The notes: generated by a model not told the origin, from the letters alone. A stretch of DNA of 64,000 nt from Pseudisothecium myosuroides (GCA_951799445.1 OX637292.1:13829296-13893295); one strand, 5' to 3'. Positions 9,510 through 21,352 are shown, numbered from the stretch's first letter. Program-made: numbers and translations.

Positions 9510-10158
9510 TCAGACGACTTTGCCAATCACCCACCCCGCGAGCTTCTCGTCGGCGAAGAAGATGCCTTCCATGGCTTCAGCCATGACCTTGTTCACGATC
9601 TCCTTGTGCAGAGTAGTGTTCACTCCGATCTGCTTCCCATCTGCGCTCACCCCGAACACGAAATACGCATCGGAGGGCGCGCATCTCAGCGATGGTTGGC
9701 GGGACGCTGATCGACAAGACGACGGGAGGCGTATCGCCCCAGCAGTAGCTGATGTGTGAGAAATCCGGGCATGCAGTCCCCTTCCAATCACTGGCCGAGA
9801 CGCTGATGTATCCCTTCTGGTCGACGGTGTGGGAGATGCCGTTGACGTTGGTAGTCCCCTGGATGCGGATGGTGATGTCCACTTTGCCGCCGGTGCCGAA
9901 GCTGAAAGAGGGCTTTGCGGTGTCTAACATCACTTGGCCGATGAGCCCGTCCGCAGTCGAGGTACCTTTAATGGAGTATGGCTCTGAGAGTGTGTCGTGG
10001 GATCTGATATCGTCGGCGCCAAAACCCCCGACGTCGATGCGCCAGAAATCCGCTTTCCACATTTTGTCGTCCGGGACGCTGGGCTTGATGTCCTTGACGG
10101 TCATGTTGAGCCCTGGGGGCAGCCCTCCCAGGTACAGTTTCTGAATTATTCTATACAT
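9510..10158 (-). pseudogene. Beta-rich family protein copy 1, frameshifted
   Basis: Starts at ATG 10158 and reads in frame to about 9690 (QKLYLGGLPPGLNMTV, GGKVDITIRIQGTTNVNGI, DWKGTACPDF, GDTPPVVLSISVPPTI). The remaining conserved part (DAYFVFGVSADGKQIGV, TTLHKEIVNK) continues in another frame to 9510. Relative to copy 2 there are 12 instead of 8 bases between CGGAGGGC and GATGGTTGG, an insertion of 4 bp, which breaks the frame. Left as it is, the gene would give about 193 residues with an unrelated C-terminus. The N-terminal GL..GLNMTI.....P..KKW pattern faintly resembles the first strands of galectins. Intronless, like the other copies. Confidence 0.72.
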
Positions 10159-11035
10159 TGTGAGTGCCCTCGCCTACGAGGCGTACCTGTGGTCGGGTGA
10201 ACTGTGGTCGGGTGGACGCGAGTCTTGAACCAGGCAGAGAAACACAAGGAAGGCCTCTCGCAGAGACTCCGCTGCACGACAAGAGGGTCAACAAAATAAA
10301 GTTTTCTACTGTGCAGGTGGACGCCAGTCTCGAACAAGGCAGCGAAGGACAAAAGAGGGATCTCGCAGAGAGTTCAGGGTTTTGGGGTCTGCTACTTAAC
10401 GTTCTCTGCTTTCCAAGCCTCCGAGAGGAAGTAGGTCGAGGTTATACAAGCTTTAGCTACTGTAGCACACATGCATAGAGCTACGTATTATTTAGTTCAA
10501 GGTACGATTGCCGTTCGTCAATGTGTTTACAGGGAACATACCAAAGGGTGGGTTCACACTTTTCGAGCTTAAAGTGAGTGCAACTTCAAAATTCATAACT
10601 AATTCCCACGATGGTCCAAAAAAATATGAAACTACTTGAGTAAGATCAATGTCGATTCCGTTTTATCTTCCAAGAACAAAATATTAATTTCAACAAGTGA
10701 AACTCTCCAAACTTGCGAATCAGCTGGTCAATGATCCCGTTCCGAACCTCCTTCCTACCTCAGTGGCACTACTCTCCTAGCGAAAGAGTTGAAAGAGCGC
10801 AACTAGCTATCCATAACGCCAGACAGCCATCAACATGCACACCAGTCCGGACACCAGTCGGGACACCAGTTCAGAACCCCACGCGCAACACTTCAATATT
10901 TCACACAAAGTACTGATTTGCACACAAACGAGTATGAGTAGTTCGAGTAAAGTTGTTACCTTTAAGTTAAGGTGCCGGAGGCGAGATTGGCAAACGTACG
11001 ACGCAGTTGAGCTCCGGCAAATGTCTGTATACATA
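10159..11035 (-). promoter_or_regulatory. Upstream region duplicated with copy 1
   Basis: Homologous to the upstream regions of copies 2 (16420-17290) and 3 (19790-20626), including AAAGTTTTCTACTGTGCAGG, TTAACGTTCTCTGCTTTC, ATACAAGCTTT and CATAGAGCTAC blocks. It contains two spaced copies of a GAACAAGGCAG..AGA..CTCGCAGAGA-like phrase about 110 bp apart. It also contains a segment (about 10550-10780) that recurs at 24715-24925 and 25330-25540. Transcript starts cannot be placed from sequence alone. Confidence 0.5.
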
Positions 11036-12283
11036 GATAATTGTATAGATTACTTCAAGATCACGTTTGAGATATTTTTAAAGAATTACCAACTAGTTTC
11101 CTCCAATTCCCATATTATATCGTTTTCCGAGTCCGGATTTTCAGTACTCGAAAGAGAAATTTTATCGATTTTTTCACCTGATTTTTTCCGATGTTTTCAA
11201 ATTGCATCCGGTCCAGTCAAGAGCCATTGGGAACGTCCGCGAGCTGGGTATGAGCGGAGCGCCGTGAAGGGCAGCTTGACAAGCCTTTGTCGGGGCATAC
11301 ATTATTCTCAAGGGGTTAAGGTAGAAGCACCAATAGTCAACCACGCCTAGTACCCAACCCCCGGGTACGCAACTCATATATTATACACAGGGGTCATCGG
11401 CAATAAAACGGCTCAGAGGATGGCTTTTGTAAAAATTATATCAAATTAAAAAGACCAAAAAGTTGGGTGAAGATCAAATTAAAAAAAATTAAATGTAAAA
11501 AATGTTCAATTGCATACATATGAGAAAAAAACTAACAATATATATGAAGAATTGAAACACCTATGCATAGTTTTAAAAATTCTTTACAAAAAGTTCCCTC
11601 CAATTAAAATTAAAATTTTATTAAAAAGCCCGAAAAGTTGGGTAGCTTGTCCCATGATACATGTATTAAAAAAACTCATATAATTATTTTTTTAATGCTA
11701 TTATTGTCCCCAAAGAAATATCATTTCATATATAGAATTAAGTTCTTGGATTCCTTGTTAAAAGGGCTACAAGAGTTTTCTACATTAAAACAAATTGTAT
11801 CCCTTGAAATTAGACTAAAATGCATTATAAGTGATTATAATCAGGGCCATATAATATGGGAGTTGCGTACCCGGGACCCAACCTGGGGGCAGTATTTCCA
11901 ACCAAGGTTTGAATGTGTGTTTTTTGGTCTTTTTCAAAGTTGGGACTAATAAGGTTATGACACATGTCCCGAAGTAGTGAGCAAGGAAATAGTAAGTAGT
12001 AAGTGGAAAGTAGTTCTTGAATGATCGGAATTGGAAGACTCTAGACTTTGGCTATTGTTGAAATGCACTTTTTGGCTTCCAAAATTCATTGTAAATTCAA
12101 TTTTGAAAAAAAAAAATTGAAAATTTTGCAATCCCCATATTTCCTATCTTCCTACATGGGAAAAATTTCCATCACCTCTACTGCACAGGATCTACTCCAA
12201 AATTCCTTAAATAATTGACTACTGGTGCTTCTACCTTAGTGGTCACGCATTAGATCCTGAACTATCATCACTATCATTTACAT

Positions 12284-12637
12284 GTGGCAAATTTCATTAA
12301 AATGGCAGTATTCCGTGACTTTTGGCACTTTTAACAGTTCAGACCGTATAGGCTGAATTGTTTTATCTATAACAGTTCAGACCACATAGGCTGAACTGTT
12401 TTATCTATACCTGAATCTATACCAGTCCTAGATTTCTGAAATCTACACTTGTCCTAGATATTTAAAATCTATACTTGTCCTAGATTTTTCAGACGGTTTG
12501 ATATCTATACTTGTCCTAGATTTCTGAAATCTATAACTTTCCTAGAATGATGTTAGTAATGTAAGTCTGTCCTAGATGTCACGGATGTCACGGTTTGAAA
12601 ATGGCACATGGAATGCCGCCATTTAATGAAATTCGCC
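12284..12637. mobile_element. TIR element D, copy 1, with internal tandem repeats
   Basis: Left end GGCAAATTTCATTAAAATGG and right end CCATTTAATGAAATTCGCC are inverted repeats. The interior holds several tandem copies of a unit around CTATACTTGTCCTAGATTT and an inner fold CAGTTCAGACC..TAGGCTGAACTG. Non-coding. Confidence 0.75.
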
Positions 12638-13119
12638 ATATATGCATGCATTTGCAAGTTTTTATCAAGCATGAGAAGGAGTAGATATCAGCATAACTAT
12701 GCTAGAAAGCTCATCCTAGTTCCTCCATTTAGTGCTAGAGGTTTATGTAAATTTCTGAATACTCAGAGAAGTCATGTTTGTGTCAAGCCCATTGTGTATC
12801 CACTTGTCACTGCGGCTCACCTCCAAAAGCCCAACCAATTTCAAGTGATGGGAGTGTTCAAGCGAATGAGCCTTTGAAATCAGAAGAGGAATGGGATACA
12901 TTGACAATACTGCCCTATCTTCATTGGTAAGACGTAATACAGATCCAAAGTATGGTAGAACCTCTTTTAGTGTATAGTGTTGGGACTATGCACTAAGAGA
13001 GGTTTATGCATTTGGAGAGGTGTAAAAATGGCACCTAATTGACATGGCCTCTAACTACACCACTTTCCAAAAAAAATACTTGAAAGTTGAAACTAGGTTC
13101 ATCCACTAACTCTCTTCAT

Positions 13120-13309
13120 GGGCAATTTCGTTAAAATGGTGTATTTTTTTTAAATGGCATAAAAACAATTCAGGACGGCCGTTTTGAAATCTATATCTGT
13201 CCTAGATGGTTCAAAACGGCTGTTCTAAAATCTAAATTTATCCTAGATGGTGAAAATGGCACAATGTCAAAGTGGCACTTGGAATACCGCCATTTTAACA
13301 AAATCACCC
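13120..13309. mobile_element. TIR element D, copy 2
   Basis: Begins GGGCAATTTCGTTAAAATGG and ends with the near complement GCCATTTTAACAAAATCACCC. The interior has two CTGTCCTAGATGGTTCAAAA-like units instead of the longer array in copy 1. Confidence 0.8.
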
Positions 13310-14135
13310 ATCTTCCTACATATCATACACTAAGATAATATGCAGTAAGAAAGTCATGCAAAATTGTCATTTTCACAAAAAGGATAATTACTATCAATAC
13401 AATTTCTGCTGAATAGTATTAATTTGGGCCCTGCTTTCTAGTAGTAAGTATATTTTGGCCTTTTTTTGTTATTTACTCTTGATGTGAATATTACGATTAT
13501 TAGCCATAAAAATGATATTTTTTGAATTTGAGTCCAAATAATAAAATGAAGCTATTCAAATCCACTTTCTACTCTCATTGGAAATGTTGAAAAATTCCTA
13601 AATTTCAATATTTTATATATAGCCACATGACCTTTGGAACTATAATCATAGATTGTCAATTTTGTAATTTTAGATTGCTACACTATCATATACATAATAC
13701 ATCTATAGTGAAAATTTCAATTTTCAAGTATATTTTGAATTTGATATGAATTTTCTTAATTGTTTTTAAAAAAGCTCGCAATAATTTCAAATTTTTCCAA
13801 AAAAAATTGAAAAAATTATGACTTACAATTGATATATGATTTCATCTCAGTATGAATTTTTTTCATTCATATTTAATTGTAAAATGGCAACATATAGAAT
13901 GATGGATAGGGAGCCTTGAAATCAATGGTTATGGGTCTTATCCTTCAAGGATTAAGAGTATTTTTAGATTTTAAATACATGAGATTTTAATTCCAAAATA
14001 ATGGTTGAAATAGATCACCATTTAGTGTATTTTGGGCCTCTTCTACCTTCAATCATGGCTTAGTTGGCTATAAAATTGAGATGAACGAAAGAAATGAAGT
14101 TCATTGAACAAGTTTTTTCCTTGTGAAACTTTGAT

Positions 14136-14326
14136 GGGCAATTTCGTTAAAATGGCAATATTTTTTTAAAATGGCATGAAAACAATTCAAGACGGCCGTT
14201 CTGAAATCTATACCTATCCTAGATGGTTCAAAACGGCCGTCCTGAAATCTATACCAATCCTAGATGGTGGAAATGGCACACCATCAAAGTGGCACTTGGA
14301 GTACTGCCATTTTAAGGAAATTGCCC
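14136..14326. mobile_element. TIR element D, copy 3
   Basis: GGGCAATTTCGTTAAAATGG and CCATTTTAAGGAAATTGCCC are the ends. It interrupts a stretch that is continuous at 7300 (CTTGAGAAACTTTAACAATT); here the flanks read CTTTGA before and TTTTGACAATC after, consistent with a short target duplication near TTTGA. Confidence 0.8.
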
Positions 14327-15762
14327 ATTTTGACAATCTTTAATGAAAAGCGAGCTTGAGATGCAGTGTTCTTGAACTCATCTCTCTACATATCATTTTC
14401 AAATTGCAAAGGCACTACTGTATTCTATAAGGGTATTGGTACAGGCCATTTTGTAAAGTGAGTAAGTCAGTTTCGTGCCCTGTATCAAAACTGTGGGAAA
14501 AGCATTTTCGGTATACTCATAGCAATACCAGTGCAGAAGTAAGCTTACGTTCTAGTTGGTTAATTAATCATTCTTTAATTTTTCAAAAATGCTCACTTGC
14601 ACCCTGCTCAGCACAAAGAATGAATTGATGAGTTAGCGTTTAACAATGACAAGCATCAGTTTGCAAATGTCCCTGCTAGTTGCAAACAATAATTTGTAAT
14701 AGTACATGTGAAAGTGAGTTCTACGCTGAACGCCTGAACTGCACCTATGTTAATTTCAAGCCGTGACGGTTATGAAAGATAGTCTGTGGGCTTCTTCACG
14801 TTCATCATCGTTCCAGGCAGAGAAGCTGACTCGATGCAATGCGCTCCACTGGTGCCAGATGCACGTACCACACCGCACATTCACTTGGTGTTAAGTTCGC
14901 AGGGTATCGTGCCTCCAGACTGTAAGCTACTTCATCCATGTGGTTCTTATTGTTCTCTGTGTGTACCCCAGGCCACTTGTGGCTGGGGCGTTGTAGTTTT
15001 AACTTTGCAATGAAATTCCGTTAATCCGTTTCAACTTTCAATTGTATCCCCCAAAAAAAAATTTACGTCATCCAGGCAGCCCATGTCGATAAACAACGAC
15101 GAATGAGCTTCACTGAATCACTGCCCTCGCTAGAGATGAACAAATATTATCTGAATGCCACTAAGCTTAGTACAGACGTACAGACAGACTACCCGATAAC
15201 CCGAAATGCCAATATTCTACCTACAATGTTTTCATCAAGGCATTCATGAGCATAGGATTATTCTACTGTTACATTTTTGAGTTTTTGTCATAGCCTAGTA
15301 CACAGTATCCTGTCAAAAAAAAGAACCCACTACATTTCAATAAGTGGGTTGGTTACTTGGCTAGGGGTATAGAATATTAAAATTAAAAAATTCAACAACA
15401 TAATGGGGTATGGATATAGACCCATGCCATTTGTACAGATACATGTATAGATAAGGATATATGTATGGCATGTATATCAATGCCAGTGACAAGGATGCAA
15501 ATTATCCCATATCTTTTATTAACAACCTAAGTTGTTACCATTATTTGCACACATAACGGACATAAGTTCAGGAGTTCGATCTCTTCGTCTCTTCTCTTCA
15601 CGTCACCGCTTGAAAGATGTAGCTCAGGGCTGAAACTAGGCCTGAGCCCCGACACCATGGCATCAGTTGCCATCGACTTGGAGGTCAATCGATGCCTCCT
15701 CTCCGATCAATTGAAGTCGCCGCATCAGGGAACAGATGAAGGACCGGACCGGCTCGCTTCGA

Positions 15763-16419
15763 TCACCAGAACTTTACCAGGCCAACCACCCAATCCAGGA
15801 CCTTCCCGTGGACAAAGAAGATGGTTTCTATGGTGCCATCCAAGATCTTGTTTATCATCTCCTTGTGCTGAGTAGTGCTCACTCCGATCTGCTTCCCATC
15901 GGCGCTCATCACAAACACGAAATACACATCGTCGGGCTGCCCAGAGATGGTTGGCGGGACGCTGAGCGTCAAGAAGCCGGGGGCCGTATCGCCCAAGGAG
16001 TAGTTGATGTATGAGTCATTTGGGCGTCTAGTCAAAAACCAATTACTGGCCGAGACGCTGATGTACCCCTTCTGGTCGACGGTGTGGGAGTTGCCGTTGA
16101 CTTTGGTAGTCCCCTGGATGCGGATGGTGATGTCCACTTTGCCGCCGATGCCGTGGCTGAAAAAGGGGGTCTGGCTTTCGAACCATACCTTGCCGATGAG
16201 CCCATCCGCAGTCGAGGTTGCCACTGTAATGGGAAGCTTGCCTGACAAATTGCTGTGGACTCCATTTTTATTAATCGAGACTGCCCCCCGGAGAGCAGCA
16301 CTGAAACTGGCTCTCCACTTTGTGCTGTCCGGGACGCTGGGCTTGACGTCCGTGATGGTCATGTTGAGGCCCGCCGGCAGCCCTCCCAGGTACAGTTTCT
16401 GACACAGTGTACTCGCCAT
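15763..16419 (-). CDS. Beta-rich family protein copy 2 (possibly galectin-like)
   Basis: Intronless 218-residue protein from ATG 16419, with no signal peptide or membrane segment, so probably cytosolic. It begins MASTLCQKLYLGGLPAGLNM, followed by TITDVKPSVPDSTKW, an ITVATSTADGLIG segment, GGKVDITIRIQGTTKVNG, GYISVSASNW, GDTAPGFLTLSVPPTI and VYFVFVMSADGKQIGV. The alternating hydrophobic pattern suggests a beta-sandwich. The opening GLP.GLNMTI....PSVPD resembles the first strands of galectins, but the usual sugar-binding HxNPR..W..E pattern is not evident, so lectin activity is only a guess. It is the only copy with both an open frame and the C-terminus shared with copy 1 (GWVIGKVV / DWVVGLVKFW). 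Confidence 0.75.
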   Translation of the reverse strand: MASTLCQKLYLGGLPAGLNMTITDVKPSVPDSTKWRASFSAALRGAVSINKNGVHSNLSGKLPITVATSTADGLIGKVWFESQTPFFSHGIGGKVDITIRIQGTTKVNGNSHTVDQKGYISVSASNWFLTRRPNDSYINYSLGDTAPGFLTLSVPPTISGQPDDVYFVFVMSADGKQIGVSTTQHKEMINKILDGTIETIFFVHGKVLDWVVGLVKFW

Positions 16420-17645
16420 TGAGAGTGCCCTCGCGTGCGTGGCGTAACTGTGGTCGGGTGGACGCCAGTCTTAAACAAGGCAGAGGAACATAAGAAAGCC
16501 CTCGCGCAGAGACTCCGCTGCACGACAAGAAGGCCAACGAAATTATAACGTTTTCTACGTACTGCGCAGGTCGGCGCGGGACTCGAACAAGGCAGGGCTC
16601 TCGCAAAGAGTTCAGGGGTCAGGGGTACAACGACATAACGTTCTCTGCTTTCGATCAAGCCTGCGAGAGGAAGTAGGACCATGTTATACAAGCTTTTTCT
16701 AGTTACACACATAGAGCTACATATTGTTTTCTTCAATGTACCATTGGCGTTCGTCAGTGTACCAACGAGTGGACTCACACTTTTCGAGCCGACTGTGAGT
16801 GCAACTTCGAAATTCATATATAACTAATTCCACAAAGGTCCCCCAAAGCATGAAACGACTTGGGTTAGGTCGATACCAATTCCATTTCATCTTCCAAGAA
16901 AATCTCACTGAAAAAAACAATTTCAACAAAGTGAAACTCCCCAATCTTGCGAATGATCAGCTGCTCGATGCATGATCAATCCCTCTATGGACCTCCTAGC
17001 CTTCGTACCTCAGTGGCATAACACTCGATCGCCTCCAAAAAAAGTTCAAAGAACTCTACTAGCAATCCATAACGACAGACAGCCATTAACACACCAGTCC
17101 GGACACCAGTTCAGAACCCACGCACAACAGTCCAACATTTCACACCAAGTACTGATTCACGCACAATGCAAACGAGTATGTTCGAGTAGTCCGAGTGAAG
17201 TTGTTACCTGCAGTCAGGGTACCGGAGGCGAGATTGGCAAACGACGACGCAGTTGAGCGCCGGCGAATGTCTATATATATAGACAGATCACGCCGGGACT
17301 CGACTAGCTGCTGTCGATCTAAAAATACACTTGATTGTACTTGTGCCTGCAAGCGTCGCAAGTTACACCTCGATCAACATTCCACAGCAGCTTCACGGTA
17401 CCTTCGCACAAGCAGGTGAGCGGGAGAGGTACAGTGTAGTTGACCAGCTAGCAAGGTACTGTACTTGTAGTGGCGAAGTGCCTGAAGTTTGTGGATAATT
17501 GCCCCTGGCATCTTGGCTCTGGAAGGACTCGAAGCGGCCTTATCAACAAGCAATCAAGGACCACCTCTTAATTAAGAGAAAGGAGAGTTTGCCCTGCCAA
17601 ATTAAAAGAATGTCACGTCTCTCCAGCTAGTGGCAGTGATGGCCT
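16420..17645 (-). promoter_or_regulatory. Upstream region of copy 2, one arm of a large inverted repeat
   Basis: This 1.2 kb matches 19460-20626 in inverted orientation, further upstream than the copy 1 homology reaches. Shared landmarks are TCTTAATTAAGAG, GCCCCTGGCATCTTGGCTCT and ACACTTGATTGTACCTGTGC-like blocks. Small frames on either strand (for example 17195-17419) are conserved between the two arms but look like a consequence of recent duplication rather than coding. Confidence 0.55.
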
Positions 17646-19459
17646 ATTATTGGTAGAGTATTTGGTGCGAGATTCCTTTCTTCTCCATGGATAAAATTGC
17701 ATAATTGCTACAAGCTCTTGGGACTGTTGTATCCCTGTTTTCTTTTATGAATGTCCCGAGTACTTTTCAATCAATCTGAATTGATTTTCTTGCCCTTATT
17801 ATTCTTGTTTCATCTATGAACATGGATCAATCGCCATTCTAATGAACACCACTCTCTGCACTGTCTGAATCAATTGAAATTTCAGTGTGGCCCAGAGATT
17901 ATATAGGCCGTTCCCACTTGGGCACACCGACCCTCTCTCCGCTCTTTCTGCTTTGACCGCGGTACAGTATGAACGCAGGAGACGCAGTATGAACACATGC
18001 TTTGACTGTGGTATCAACACATGAGACTATTTTAACGCACATTGGGAACTGAAAATCGTTTATTTCAAAAAAAAATTGAATAATTTCTAAATATGTATGA
18101 ATATGGTATGAATTTTTGAAACTCAACTTCATGATGTCTCCATGAAGTTGGCTTCACGGACTTTGCGTGTGTCCGTCGGCCTGCATTCAAAGGCTCTGGA
18201 AAGAGTCTGCTTTGATCTTCAGTTACATATATCAAGCGTTTGCACTTCCGGTAACTTCCTGGTCATTACGGTTAGGGCTGTTTAGGTACGTGAGATCACG
18301 CATTCAACTATGAAAGAGCAGATTATATCTCAGATTTGAACGTCTTACTTTCTTCACTTGCATCTGAGCATGAGGTTTTCGAATCTGATTTTGATTTTTG
18401 AAATTTTTGGTGCAAGGAAAGAGAAAGTAGGGTTTCTACGAGAAACGGCTTTCAGCTGCGCCAGTCACCTACAAGAGCATTAGAATGGAAGTCATAGCCA
18501 ATATGGACTTCGAAGGATGTCGGATGCTCTAATGAAGAAACCGTGGACCTGTACAGAAGCATGAATCCTGTGACCATGGAAGCCATGGCTAACTTGCACT
18601 GAAGTCACAGGATAGAGACAAGCTAGTACTACCACAAACTTAGAGACAAGCAAGTTGCCATGGAGAAAATGTTGACCCAGACATGAAATTATACCATGAA
18701 TCATGGGACCAACCAATCTAAGTTCGAGCCTGTGTGTATGCCCTTTTTCTGGGGATAGTGAGTGAAATTCACTTCAATGTCCACTCACTTAATATGTGAG
18801 TGAATTAATAGAATACTTTCGCATTTGTATATTGTTTATGAACATGCTAGATTACCAATTAATGACTGTAGTCCACATGGCATATCCTGTACATGTAATG
18901 TGTTGTACGGTACCGAGGTATCGTATTAGTATTTCATATATCATTTGCATATATAATTATTCCATATGTATTCCATATAGCATGTGCATATCAAAGCTTT
19001 TTTGGTTTCGGTTTCGGTTTCGGGGGATTGGCGAATTAGGCGTTTTATTTATTTAATTTTGATTTGCGGGCCGGGTAGTTAATTCACCCTGCGATGACGC
19101 GGCGGCGGTCTAAAAGTGTCCCATGGAGGACAAAGAATCCTTCTATGTAACTCAAAAGTGCACATGCTCATCCTTGGAGTTTTGTTTTGTGTGAAAAGGG
19201 AAGGTCTTGCAGAGTCGTTTGAATGACATCCAATGAGTGCCCTGGAGTTTTTTATACACATGATTCACATGGGACCGGAAAAGCCGAAAGGCTGATCGAT
19301 TTCCACAGGGACCAGGCGACCAGCCCGGTGTTCCAGGGTCAACTGATAAGATCTGTGTCGGTGTGTCCGTAAAGATCTGTGTCAATTGATAAGCTCTGTG
19401 TGTGTCCCTTTGGAGGGGATAAATAGTGAAGTACCCTGCCGAAAAGATGATCGTGCACT
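17646..19459. other. Spacer between inverted copies 2 and 3
   Basis: This contains no gene that I can support. It holds a short GGTTTC array near 19013-19024 and one member of dispersed family G (about 19125-19325). A possible fold-back GTATGAACGCAG..GTATGAACACATG near 17966-17999 is a direct, not inverted, repeat. Confidence 0.5.
19125..19325. repeat. Dispersed repeat family G, copy 1
   Basis: Shares AAGAATCCTTCTATGTAA, GAAAAGGGAAGGTCTTGCA, CCAATGAGTGC and GATTTCCACAGG in the same order with 43975-44145 and 50330-50500. It ends near GTTCCAGGGT, which is also present at 50500. No coding capacity is seen. Confidence 0.7.
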
Positions 19460-20626
19460 CAGCCATCACTGCCACTGGCTGGAGGGACGTGACATTCTTT
19501 GTGGCAGGGTACTGGACAGTACTGGAGTAGGCAAACTCCGCCCTCTCTTAATTAAGAGGTGGTCCTTGATTGCTTGTTGATGCGCGACGCCGCTTCGAGT
19601 CCTTCCAGAGCCAAGATGCCAGGGGCAATTATCGCAGTCCCTCTCACCTGCTTGTGCGGAGGTACCGTGAAGTTGCTGTGGAATGTTGATCGAGGAGTAA
19701 CTTGCGACACTTGCAGGCACAGGTACAATCAAGTGTATTTCTAGATCGACAGCAGCTAGTCGAGTCCCGGAGTGATCTGTCTATATCTATTCGCCGGCGC
19801 TCAACTGCGTCATCGTTTGCCAATCTCGCCTCCGGTACCTTGACTGCCGGTAACAACTTTACTAGGACTACTCGATCATCGTTTGCATTGTGGTCTGAAA
19901 TGTTGGATTGTTGTGCGTGGGTTCTGAACTGGTGTCCGGACTGGTGTGTTGATGTCTGTCTGCCCGTCGTTATGGATAGCTAGTGGAGTACTGGAGTTCT
20001 TTGAACTCTTTTTGGAAGAGATCGAGAGTTGTGCCACTGAGTTACGAAGGAGGTCCATAGAGGGATTGATCATCGAGCAGCTGATCATTCGCAAGTCTGG
20101 GGCCGGGAGTTTCACTTGTTGAAGTTGTTTTTTCCAGTGAATTTGTTCTTGGAAGAATTGAAACAATGGAATTGGCATCGACCTAACCCAAGCCGTTTCA
20201 TGCTTTTGGTGACCTTTGTGGAATTGGTTATGAAGTTTGAAATTTGACGTTAGGCTGGAAAAGTGTGGGCCCGTCTGTTGGTACACTGACGAACGCCAAT
20301 GGTACATTGAAGAAAAAAATATGTCATTAGCTCTATGTGTGTTAGAAAACGCTTGTATAACCTGGTCCTACTTCCTCTCGCAGGCTTGATCAAAAGCAGA
20401 GAACGCTATACGTCGTTGTCCCCCTGAACCCTGAACTCTTTGCGAGAGCCCTGCCTTGTTCGAGCTTCACGCCCACCTGCGCAGTAGAAAACGTTATAAT
20501 TTCGTTGGCCTTGTTGTCGTACGTGCAGCGGAGATTCTGCGAAAGGCCTTCCTTGTGTTTCCCTGCCTTGTTCAAGACTCGCGTCCACCCGACCACAGGT
20601 ACGCCCCGTACTCAAGGGCACTCACA

Positions 20627-21352
20627 ATGACAAGTACAGTGTTTCAGAAACTGTACCTGGGAGGGCTGCCCTCCGGCCTCAACATGACCATCACGGACGT
20701 CAAGCCCAGCGTCCCGGACGCTAAAAAGTGGGCAGTGCATTTCTCTCGCTCCGACGTCGGGAGTTTCACGGTCAACGATGACGGATCCCACGACTTCCTC
20801 TCAGAACGGTACCCCATTACCGTGGCGACCTCGACTGCGGATGGGCTCATCGGCGAAGTGGCGTTAGACATCGAAAGCCCCTTTACGAGCCGCGGCACCG
20901 GCGGCAAAGTGGACATCACCATCCGCATCCAGGGGACTACCAACGTCAACGGCATCTCCCACCCCGTCGACCAGGAGGGGTACATCAGCGTCACGGCCAG
21001 TGATTGGAAGGGGACTGCACGCCCGGATTTCTCATACATCAGCTACCACTGGGGCGATACGCCCCCTGTCGTCTTTTCTATCAGCGTCCCGACGACCGTC
21101 GCCGGGCAGCCCGCCGATGCGTATTTCGTGTTTGGGGTGAGCGCCGATGGGAAGCAGATCGGAGTGCACACTACTCTGCATAAGGAGATCCTGAACGAGG
21201 TCACGGATGGCCTCATACAAGGCACCTTCTTGGGCCACGAGGAGCTCGTGGGGTGGTCGATGAAGAGCATCCCCACCAGGGGCGGCCAGGGAGGATTGAC
21301 CCCCTCATTGTTCCCCCTTTCGGTGTATGGAGGGATCCCAATGGGGCCATGA
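20627..21352 (+). CDS. Beta-rich family protein copy 3, altered C-terminus
   Basis: The start ATG at 20627 (MTSTVFQKLYLGG) matches the start of copies 1 and 2. The frame stays open further upstream to 20456, but that part corresponds to the non-coding leader of the other copies. The 241-residue product contains GLPSGLNMTITDVKPSVPDA, a GGKVDITIRIQGTTNVNG block, GYISVTASDWKG, GDTPPVVFSISVP and DAYFVFGVSADGKQIGVHTT. Homology to copies 1 and 2 stops near 21260, after EELVGW; the last 30 or so residues (Gly/Pro/Ser-rich) are unrelated, so a rearrangement breakpoint lies inside the reading frame. Intronless. Function unrecognised, with only a faint galectin-like N-terminal pattern. Confidence 0.75.
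   Translation: MTSTVFQKLYLGGLPSGLNMTITDVKPSVPDAKKWAVHFSRSDVGSFTVNDDGSHDFLSERYPITVATSTADGLIGEVALDIESPFTSRGTGGKVDITIRIQGTTNVNGISHPVDQEGYISVTASDWKGTARPDFSYISYHWGDTPPVVFSISVPTTVAGQPADAYFVFGVSADGKQIGVHTTLHKEILNEVTDGLIQGTFLGHEELVGWSMKSIPTRGGQGGLTPSLFPLSVYGGIPMGP

Larger units (their letters stand above)
11404..15650. mobile_element. Second, rearranged copy of the element E block with MITE insertions
   Basis: Collinear with 5995-9290 in pieces, but with large extra sequence. It holds three members of TIR family D (12284-12637, 13120-13309, 14136-14326) and a stretch 13480-13870 that recurs at 42715-43030 and 52085-52410 (AAAATGATATTTTTTGAATT). I see no convincing gene; a frame at 14834-15013 has no recognisable feature. 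Confidence 0.55.

Noticed and set aside
17195..19856. Small frames conserved between the upstream regions of copies 2 and 3
   Set aside because: The conservation is expected from the recent inverted duplication; changes do not favour synonymous sites and copy 1 lacks the frame.
20456..20626. N-terminal extension of copy 3 of the beta-rich family
   Set aside because: The equivalent leader in copies 1 and 2 is not open in frame, and the ATG at 20627 aligns with theirs.
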